A stretch of DNA of 64,000 nucleotides from Sphaerisporangium album (GTDB lineage Bacteria; Actinomycetota; Actinomycetes; Streptosporangiales; Streptosporangiaceae): the NCBI RefSeq assembly GCF_003323745.1, contig NZ_QOIL01000007.1:228799-292798 (forward strand). Direction: 5' to 3'. This document shows positions 58,001-64,000 of this stretch, piece after piece. A program made the translations under genes and the position numbers. Below the pieces are notes generated by a model. The model was not told the origin of the DNA, searched no databases, and was given only the letters and a program-made list of their open reading frames with translations. How positions within the stretch are numbered: the first letter of the stretch is position 1; every line of letters begins with the position of its first letter.

Positions 58001-59377
58001 TCAGCGGGTCAGGTTGGCGGTCAGCAGGTCGATCAACGGGGTGCGCCGGACGCAGCCGTCGAGCGCGAAGGAGTCGGCCAGGGCGACGAGCGCGTCCTCG
58101 TCCAGGCCGGCGAACAGCGCGGCGTACTCCGGCAGCAGGGCCTGGGCCAGGAGGATGTGCCGGATCAGGTCGTCCACCTGGTAGCGGGCGCCCCACGGGT
58201 AGGGGTCCCACAGCGGGAACTCGGTCTCCACGAGCGCGTGCAGCGGCGTGAGCACGTCCCCGGACTCCTCCATCGTGGAGCCCCACCGGTCCGCGCCCAG
58301 CCGCTTCTTCTTCGCCGCGAACTCCCCGAAACGGGACAGGTACGGCCCGGCCGGGTCGGCGTGGACCAGGCCCTGGAGCCCGATGTCCTTGTACGTCCAC
58401 AGCGACCAGCCGGCCTCGTACCGGTCGAAGATCTCCAGTTGGTCGGCCAGGATCTGGTAGCGCTGCTCGTCGACGGCGGGGTCGCCGGTGTAGACCGGAC
58501 CGAACTCCCCGACCCACAGCGGGGTCCCCGTCTCGCGCTGGAAGCGGGTCCGCTGTTCGAAGGTGAGCTCCAGTTGGTCGCGGTCCACCCACTCCCCGCG
58601 GGTGTACCCGGGGTACGGGCCGCCGTGGGCGAACCCGGCGAGCGCGTAGTCGTGGCAGACGAACACCGTGTTCTCGTACACCTCGCGGAAGATCGAGAAG
58701 TCGGTGGAGTAGGTGTTGCCGTCGAGGAACAGCACGTGGGAGGGGTCGACCGCGCGCACGGCCTTGACCAGGCGGTCGTAGAAGGGCCCGACGACGCGGC
58801 CCCCGGCGTCACCCGGCTCGTTGACCGGGTTGTACCCGGCCACCCACGGGTGCTGCTTGTAGTGGTCGGCGATGGCCTCCCACAGGTGGACCGCCCGGTC
58901 CTGGAAGTGCCGGTGCGCCCAGAAGGACGCCACGTGCGTGGGGTTGTCGGAGTGCCAGTGCTGGTTCTGCGCGCCCGGCAGCGCGTGCAGGTCGATGACG
59001 CTGTAGATGCCGTGCGAGCCGAGCAGGTCGACGACGCGGTCCAGGTGGCGGAAACCTTCCTGGACGATCTCCATCGGCCGGTCGTCGGACTCCAGGTGCC
59101 GGTAGTTGACCGGGATGCGCACGCAGTTGACGCCCATGCCCGCGAGCAGGGCGGCGTCCCCGGGGCCGAAGAAGGACGTCAGCAGCCGGTCGAAGAACAG
59201 CTCCGCCCGCCGCTCGCCGAGCGCGCCGGTCACGGCCTCGCGCATCGCCGACTCGTTGGCCGGGTAGCCGGTGATGAAGTTCTCCATGTTCAACCAGCCC
59301 CCGAGCCCCACCCCGCGCAGGCGTACAGGGGTGCCGTCGGCCGTGACGAGGCGGGATCCGGACACACGCAGGGTCAT
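58001..59377 (-). CDS. GH5-family glycoside hydrolase (glucanase type)
   Basis: 458 residues from the ATG at 59377, five bases after AAGGAG. TIM-barrel motifs: LRGVGLGGWLNMENFITGYP, GVNCVRIPVNYRHL, the acid/base in AGYNPVNEPGD and the nucleophile in LWVGEFGPVYTG. GWLNMENF is typical of the exo-glucanase/GH5 group close to fungal and bacterial beta-glucanases. No signal peptide is visible, so it is probably intracellular and acts on imported oligosaccharides. Between the permeases and GH43 in the same operon. Confidence 0.9.
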   Translation of the reverse strand: MTLRVSGSRLVTADGTPVRLRGVGLGGWLNMENFITGYPANESAMREAVTGALGERRAELFFDRLLTSFFGPGDAALLAGMGVNCVRIPVNYRHLESDDRPMEIVQEGFRHLDRVVDLLGSHGIYSVIDLHALPGAQNQHWHSDNPTHVASFWAHRHFQDRAVHLWEAIADHYKQHPWVAGYNPVNEPGDAGGRVVGPFYDRLVKAVRAVDPSHVLFLDGNTYSTDFSIFREVYENTVFVCHDYALAGFAHGGPYPGYTRGEWVDRDQLELTFEQRTRFQRETGTPLWVGEFGPVYTGDPAVDEQRYQILADQLEIFDRYEAGWSLWTYKDIGLQGLVHADPAGPYLSRFGEFAAKKKRLGADRWGSTMEESGDVLTPLHALVETEFPLWDPYPWGARYQVDDLIRHILLAQALLPEYAALFAGLDEDALVALADSFALDGCVRRTPLIDLLTANLTR

Positions 59378-59436
59378 CAGGACTCCTTGAGGAGAAGCTC
59401 CTTGGCGAGAAGCCGTATGGATGGTTCGCGGAGCGG

Positions 59437-60306
59437 TCATCCCTTCGAGGCCCCCGCGGTCAGGCCGCCGACGAGCTGGCGTTCGGCGACCGCGTAGAAC
59501 GCGAGGGCGGGCACCATCGCGAGCACGACGTAGGCGAGGATGCGGGCGGTGTCGGAGGAGTACTGGCCGTAGAACTGCTGGACGCCGAGGGGGACGGTCC
59601 ACCAGTTCGGGTCGTTGAAGATCACCAGGGGCAGGAAGAAGTTGTTCCAGCTCGTGACGATCGCCAGCACCGACACGGTGCCCAGGGCGGGACGGGCGAG
59701 CGGCAGCAGGATGCGCCAGAAGAAGCCGAAGCTCGTGCAGCCGTCGATGGTCGCGGCCTCCTCCACCTCGCGTGGAATGCTCCGGAAGAACGAGCGCAGG
59801 ATGATGATCGTCATCGGCAGCCCGAAGGCGGCCTGCGGGAGGATCACCCCGAGCGGGTTGTCCAGCAGCCCGAGCGTGCGCAGCAGGACGAACAGCGGCA
59901 GGATCGCCACGGCGAACGGGAACATCAACCCGACCGTGAACAGCGTGAACAGCAGTTCCCTGCCGCGGAAGGCGAAGCGGGCGAACACGAACGCCGCCAT
60001 GGACGAGAGCCCCACGACGATGGCCGTCGTCGCCACCGCGATGAACGTGCTGTTGAGCAGCTGACGCCAGAAGCCTCCGGAGAACAGCACGTCGGTGTAG
60101 TTCTCCGGGACCCACGGCGAGGGGAGGCCGAAGGGGTTGGTGGAGAGTTGCGCGGTGTCCTTGAAGCCGCCGACCAGGGCGAACAGCAGGGGCACGACGA
60201 TGAACGCGCCGAGGACGATCACGATCGCCTGGAGGGACACGGGCCTGAGCCACCACAGCGGGTGGCGCCGCGCGGGCCTGGCGTGCGCGGAGGCGGGGGC
60301 GGTCAT
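59437..60306 (-). CDS. Carbohydrate ABC transporter permease (MalG type)
   Basis: 289 residues with six membrane segments. The ATPase-contact loop is EVEEAATIDGCTSFGFFWRI, and the FKDTAQLSTNPFGLP and ENYTDVL segments are typical of MalG-like permeases. The ATG overlaps the partner permease stop by 4 bp. No ATP-binding gene is in the operon, so a shared MsiK-like ATPase elsewhere probably powers it, as is usual in actinomycetes. Confidence 0.92.
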   Translation of the reverse strand: MTAPASAHARPARRHPLWWLRPVSLQAIVIVLGAFIVVPLLFALVGGFKDTAQLSTNPFGLPSPWVPENYTDVLFSGGFWRQLLNSTFIAVATTAIVVGLSSMAAFVFARFAFRGRELLFTLFTVGLMFPFAVAILPLFVLLRTLGLLDNPLGVILPQAAFGLPMTIIILRSFFRSIPREVEEAATIDGCTSFGFFWRILLPLARPALGTVSVLAIVTSWNNFFLPLVIFNDPNWWTVPLGVQQFYGQYSSDTARILAYVVLAMVPALAFYAVAERQLVGGLTAGASKG

Positions 60307-61298
60307 CGCTGGGCTCGCATGGTGGTGATCGCTCCTTCGGTGTCGCGGCGCAGGACGAACCGCTGGTAGCCGAGCGCGAAGACCAGGCTGATCACGAACA
60401 TCACGACGCTGACGGCGCTCGCGTAGCCGATCTGGGAGCGCTTGAAGCCGAACTGGAACATCGTGACGGCCATCGTCTCGGAGGAGTGGATCGGCCCGCC
60501 GGCGGTCAGCACCCACACCAGGTCGAAGAGCTGGATCGCCCCGATGACCGACAGGAAGACGCTGACGCGGATGGTCGGGCCGAGGAGCGGGAGGGTGACG
60601 TACCGGAACCGCTTCCAGGGGCCCGCGCCGTCGATCGCGGCGGCCTCGCCCAGTTCCTTGGGGATGCCCTGCCGCCCGGCGAGGTAGAGGATCATGTGGA
60701 AGCCGAAGTACTTCCAGGTCATGACGAGGAAGAGCGTCATCATGACGAGTGAGGGGTCGGCGAGCCACTGCGGGCCGTCGATGCCGGCCAGGCCGAGGAT
60801 CTGGTTGGCCAGGCCCGCGTCCGGCGAGAAGATCATCGTGAAGAGGACGCCGGTGATCACCTCGGACAGCACGTACGGGGCGAAGAACAGCAGCCGGTAG
60901 ACCGCCCGGCCGCGCATCCTCTGGTTGAGCAGCATGGCGATGGCCAGCGCGAGCGGGAGCTGGATCACCAGCGAGAGCGCGATGAGCAGGGCCCCGCGCC
61001 GCAGGTCGCCGACGAAGACCTCGTCGCCGAACATGCGGGTGAAGTTGTCCAGGCCGACGAAGTTCCGCGGCAGGCCGCCGAGGCCGTTCCACTTGAACGC
61101 GCTGGTGTAGACGGCGACGGCGATCGGCGCGAGGACCAGCAGGGCGAACAGCACCAGGGCCGGCAGCAGGAACAGCGTGATCGTCCCGAGGAGCCTGAAG
61201 CGGCGGCGGCGGGCGGACGGGGCTGCCGCGGGCCCGGCACCACGCGGCGGCCCCGTCCTGGTCATGCGTCGCTCGTCGGCGAGCGCCGGAGGTGTCAT
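60303..61298 (-). CDS. Carbohydrate ABC transporter permease (MalF type)
   Basis: 331 residues (320 if the second ATG is used). Six membrane segments; the N-terminal ~30 residues are Pro/Arg-rich. The contact loop is ELGEAAAIDGAGPWKRFRYV, and LRRGALLIALSLVIQLPLAL is a typical MalF-like second helix. It starts 31 bp after the binding-protein stop and pairs with the MalG-type permease downstream. Confidence 0.92.
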   Translation of the reverse strand: MTPPALADERRMTRTGPPRGAGPAAAPSARRRRFRLLGTITLFLLPALVLFALLVLAPIAVAVYTSAFKWNGLGGLPRNFVGLDNFTRMFGDEVFVGDLRRGALLIALSLVIQLPLALAIAMLLNQRMRGRAVYRLLFFAPYVLSEVITGVLFTMIFSPDAGLANQILGLAGIDGPQWLADPSLVMMTLFLVMTWKYFGFHMILYLAGRQGIPKELGEAAAIDGAGPWKRFRYVTLPLLGPTIRVSVFLSVIGAIQLFDLVWVLTAGGPIHSSETMAVTMFQFGFKRSQIGYASAVSVVMFVISLVFALGYQRFVLRRDTEGAITTMRAQR

Positions 61299-61329
61299 CT
61301 GGTTCCGCCCTGGTCGCGACGCATCCGTC

Positions 61330-62628
61330 CTACTCGGATTCGGCGGTGTCGGTGATGGCCTGGGCGACCTGTTCCGGGCTCTTGGACCCGGCGATCAGGG
61401 CGGCCACGCTGTCGTTCACCTCCTGGCCCACCGCGGGCGGGTACGCCTGGTCCAGGTAGAGCTGGAACCCGGTGGCGCCCGCCAGCGCCTTGGCGACGAC
61501 CGAGAGGTTCGGGTCCTTGACCGCGTCCTCCTCGCCCTTGAGCACCGGCAGCAGAGCCCCGGTCTCCACGGCCGCCCGGTGGACCTGCGCGCTGGAGATG
61601 AACTTCAGGAACTCGGTCGCCGCGGGCGGCGCGTTCACGCCCAGCGCCCACCCGCCCCCGCCGCCGAAGACGTCCGTCGCCGATCCGGCGCCGCCCTCGA
61701 CGGCGGGGAACCCGAAGAAGCCCAGGTCGTCGCCGAGACCCTTGCCCGCGTCCTTGTGGACGACCGGGGCCCACTGCCCCATGAGCTCCATGGCCGCCTT
61801 GCCGTTGGACACGGTCGCCGCCTGCCCGTCCGGCGTGGAGTACCCGGCGCCGAGGAAGCCCTTCTGGAAGGGCTGCAGGTCGGTGAGCTCCTTGAGCCGG
61901 GTGCCGGCCGCGACGAAGCCGGGCTTGGTGAAGTCGTGGTCGGCGGCGGCCTGCTTGAGGGCGTCCAGCCCGGCGATGCGCATGGCGAGGTAGGCCCAGT
62001 AGTAGTGCCCCGGCCACTTCTCCTTGCCGGCCAGCGCGATCGGGGTGACCCCCGCGGCCTTGAGCTTCTTGACGGCGTCCAGGAACTCGGTCCAGGTGGC
62101 CGGGGGCGTGGTGACGCCGGCCTTGGTGAACAGCGCCTTGTTGTACCAGAACCCGACCATGCCGATGTCGTACGGGACCCCGTAGCTCTTGCCGTCGAAC
62201 TGGTACGCCTGCATCGCCGCCGGCGTGAAGTCGCCGAGCCAGGACGCGGCGTCGGTGGTGAGCTCCTTGACGAGCCCGGCGTCTATCTGCTGCTTCAGAA
62301 CTCCGCCGCCCCAGGTCGTGTAGATGTCGGGCGTCTTGCCGGACTGGGTGACGGTCGAGAGCTTCGCCTTGAACGCCTCGTTCTCGATGGGCACGTTCTT
62401 GATGGTCACGCCGGGGTGCGCGGACTCGAACTCCTTGACCTTCTGGACCCAGAACGACTTGAGCGGTTCGGAAGTGGAGATGTTCCACCATTCCACCGTG
62501 ACCTTGCCGGAGGAGGCGGAACCGCTTGCAGCGTCGCCCGTGCCTCCCCCACCCCCACAGCCCGCGACTCCTCCGATGAGGAGCGCGGCCACCGCCAGGG
62601 TCACCGCCTTCCGCCGACCCAACGCCAT
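61330..62628 (-). CDS. Carbohydrate-binding lipoprotein (family 1)
   Basis: 432 residues from the ATG at 62628 (AAGGGG upstream). The lipobox is LIGGVAGCGG. Family-1 motifs: VTVEWWNISTSEPLKSFW, GKTPDIYTTWGGGVLKQ, YGVPYDIGMVGFWYNKALF and GKAAMELMGQWAPVV. The ligand is probably a xylo- or gluco-oligosaccharide, judging from the GH43 and GH5 genes in the operon. The promoter region contains a GAAAG/CTTTC-type palindrome at 62691-62701, probably bound by the divergent LacI regulator. Confidence 0.92.
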   Translation of the reverse strand: MALGRRKAVTLAVAALLIGGVAGCGGGGGTGDAASGSASSGKVTVEWWNISTSEPLKSFWVQKVKEFESAHPGVTIKNVPIENEAFKAKLSTVTQSGKTPDIYTTWGGGVLKQQIDAGLVKELTTDAASWLGDFTPAAMQAYQFDGKSYGVPYDIGMVGFWYNKALFTKAGVTTPPATWTEFLDAVKKLKAAGVTPIALAGKEKWPGHYYWAYLAMRIAGLDALKQAAADHDFTKPGFVAAGTRLKELTDLQPFQKGFLGAGYSTPDGQAATVSNGKAAMELMGQWAPVVHKDAGKGLGDDLGFFGFPAVEGGAGSATDVFGGGGGWALGVNAPPAATEFLKFISSAQVHRAAVETGALLPVLKGEEDAVKDPNLSVVAKALAGATGFQLYLDQAYPPAVGQEVNDSVAALIAGSKSPEQVAQAITDTAESE

Positions 62629-62690
62629 GTCGCTGGCCCCTTCCTCATTCACACCGCGCCGGGAAGTCCTAAGAACTCGCGTCGGCGCCT

Positions 62691-62701
62691 TGAAAGTTTC
62701 A
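62691..62701. promoter_or_regulatory. LacI-type operator at the sugar-operon promoter
   Basis: TGAAAGTTTCA, a perfect odd-length palindrome 63 bp upstream of the binding-protein start. It shares the GAAA...TTTC core with the sites at 62842 and 63896. Confidence 0.6.
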
Positions 62702-62841
62702 CATTCACCCCGAATATTTCGTGACCCGGAGAGTACGTAAGCGCGGCGTAACCCGTCAATAGCCTTCCCGTAACAGCAGCGAGCCGCGGGGGACCGCATA
62801 TGGGCGGGAATCGCGCGCCTCCACGGGGTGCCGCGCGGAAG

Positions 62842-62855
62842 CCGAAAGCTTTCGG
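62842..62855. promoter_or_regulatory. LacI-type operator at the regulator's own promoter
   Basis: CCGAAAGCTTTCGG, a perfect 14-bp palindrome with the central CG-flanked GAAAG/CTTTC layout of LacI/GalR-family operators, ending 14 bp before the regulator's ATG. Autorepression is likely. Confidence 0.7.
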
Positions 62856-62869
62856 ATAAACTCCTTCCC

Positions 62870-63880
62870 ATGTCAGCGAAGAGCAGGGTCACGATCGCCC
62901 TGATCGCCGAGCAGGCCGGCGTCTCGGTGCCCACGGTCTCCAAGGTCGTCAACGGGCGTCCCGAGGTCGCGCCGGAGACGCGCCGCCGGGTGGAGCGCCT
63001 GCTGCACGAGCACGGCTACAAGCGGCGCGTCGGCCAGGGCGACGGCCCGGTCGGCCTCGTCGACGTCGTGTTCGCCGAGTTGGAGAGCCCCTGGGCGATG
63101 GAGATCATCCGGGGCGCCGAGACCGCGGCCCGCGAGGCCGACGCCGCCGTCGTCGTCTCGGTCCTGCACACCCACGCGGGCCCGGGCCGGGACTGGCTGG
63201 ACCGCATCGCCGCCCGGCGCACCGACGCCGTCGTCCTGGTGGCCTCGCGGCTGACCCGGCGCCAGCACGGCCAGCTCGTGGCGCGTTCCATTCCGTTCGT
63301 CATCGTCGACCCCGAGGGCGAGCCCGCGGCCGAGGTCGCCTCGGTGGGGGCGACGAACTGGCACGGCGGGCTCGCCGCCACGCGCCACCTGCTGGAGCTC
63401 GGGCACCGGCGCATCGGCATGATCGGCGGGCCGCCCGAGATGCTGTGCAGCCGCGCGCGCATCGACGGCTACCGCGCGGCCCTGGAGACCGCGGGCGTCC
63501 CCGTCGACCCGGCGCTGATCCGCTACGGCGACTTCCTGGTGGGCTCCGGGCACGTCTTCGGCAAGGAGTTCCTGGAGCTGCCCGACCCGCCGACGGCGAT
63601 CTTCGCGGGCTGTGACATGCAGGCGTTCGGGGTGTTCGAGGCCGCGCGGCGGGCCGGGTTGCGCGTGCCGGACGACCTGAGCGTGGTCGGCTTCGACGAC
63701 CTGCCGCTGGCCCGCTCGGCGTGGCCCCCGCTGACCACCATCCGCCAGCCGCTGGAGGAGATGGCGGCGCTGGCGACCCGCATGGCGCTGGACATCTCGC
63801 GGGGCGAGTCCCCCGAGACGCGCAGGGTGGAACTGGCCACCGACCTGGTGATCCGCGACAGCACGGCGCCTCCCCGGTAG
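62870..63880 (+). CDS. LacI-family transcriptional regulator
   Basis: 336 residues from the ATG at 62870. The N-terminal HTH is VTIALIAEQAGVSVPTVSKV, followed by the hinge VNGRPEVAPETRRRVERLL. The sugar-binding core has VDVVFAELESPWAMEIIRG, HRRIGMIGGPPE and VVGFDDLPLARSAWPPLTTI with RQP after it. It is divergent from the GH5/GH43 transport operon and very probably represses it until the imported sugar binds. Operators are visible at both promoters. Confidence 0.95.
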   Translation: MSAKSRVTIALIAEQAGVSVPTVSKVVNGRPEVAPETRRRVERLLHEHGYKRRVGQGDGPVGLVDVVFAELESPWAMEIIRGAETAAREADAAVVVSVLHTHAGPGRDWLDRIAARRTDAVVLVASRLTRRQHGQLVARSIPFVIVDPEGEPAAEVASVGATNWHGGLAATRHLLELGHRRIGMIGGPPEMLCSRARIDGYRAALETAGVPVDPALIRYGDFLVGSGHVFGKEFLELPDPPTAIFAGCDMQAFGVFEAARRAGLRVPDDLSVVGFDDLPLARSAWPPLTTIRQPLEEMAALATRMALDISRGESPETRRVELATDLVIRDSTAPPR

Positions 63881-63895
63881 CCGGTTCTCCTCTTC

Positions 63896-63907
63896 CGAAA
63901 GGTTTCG
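63896..63907. promoter_or_regulatory. LacI-type operator-like site downstream
   Basis: CGAAAGGTTTCG, palindromic except for the central pair, lies 15 bp after the LacI stop; a related CGAAAGGTCTCG follows at 63972-63983. They suggest that the next gene, outside the window, belongs to the same regulon. Confidence 0.5.
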
Positions 63908-64000
63908 ACGGCCGGCCGGGTGGTTTTTGAGGTATTGACGCCTGGTTCGATCGGACTTAGGTTTCAGGGCGCGAAAGGTCTCGTAAATCTTCTGAAACTT

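Overview
This is a high-GC actinobacterial chromosome segment, most like a filamentous actinomycete of the Streptosporangiales type. The reasons are very GC-rich codon use, frequent GTG/TTG starts, 4-bp ATGA/GTGA operon overlaps, and the conserved neighbourhood of RNase P RNA, RNase H/phosphatase, zinc-ribbon protein and Nif3-like protein. The genus is not determined.

Left arm (1-8.7 kb): accessory and partly decayed DNA. It holds a secreted protein with a short collagen-like tract, a TetR regulator with a palindromic operator and a 4HBT-type thioesterase, a 3' remnant of an arginase-family gene, a small secreted Tyr/Cys-rich protein, and a second 5'-truncated copy of the thioesterase. These are followed by an orphan membrane-anchored solute-binding protein, a T5orf172/DUF4041 (GIY-YIG-like) gene split in two halves around an inserted DUF6461 gene with a 16-bp repeat at both junctions, and an RDD membrane protein.

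Mobile element (8704-14006): a 5.3-kb, lower-GC element integrated in the 3' end of rnpB (RNase P RNA, minus strand). A 27-bp direct repeat with one mismatch marks its ends. It carries a GntR-type regulator, two small ORFs, an array of eight hairpins with no long ORF, a G-quadruplex-type motif, a RepA/RecA-like ATPase, an excisionase, a wHTH protein and a tyrosine integrase. I see no transfer gene.

Core block (14.0-17.4 kb): rnpB, RNase HI/acid phosphatase, C4 zinc-ribbon protein and Nif3-like protein. A flavin monooxygenase follows.

Peptide and D-amino-acid block (19.0-32.4 kb): M19 dipeptidase, M20 hydrolase, GNAT, an enolase-superfamily N-acylamino-acid racemase, an Lrp/AsnC regulator, a complete family-5 peptide ABC transporter and an M24-fold protein lacking expected metal ligands. 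M20 + GNAT + racemase matches the known succinyl-based D-to-L amino acid conversion pathway. Coupled to dipeptide uptake and dipeptidase, the likely role is salvage of D-residue-containing peptides such as peptidoglycan fragments. A tnpB element sits between the two permease genes.

Cyclic-amide block (33.9-53.8 kb): an amidohydrolase with hyuB-hyuA, then an ABM-domain protein, an RbsBAC-like ABC importer, a degenerate HyuA-like protein, a DUF917 protein, a PucR regulator, a second hyuB-hyuA pair, an M17 aminopeptidase and an ornithine cyclodeaminase-family protein. It looks like uptake and ring opening of hydantoin, oxoproline or lactam-like compounds; the substrate is unknown.

Right arm (53.9-64 kb): a TPR protein, DUF397 and PIN-like remnants, an archaeal-type AAA ATPase, then a plant-polysaccharide operon (family-1 binding protein, two permeases, GH5, GH43) divergent from a LacI regulator with GAAAG/CTTTC-type palindromic sites.
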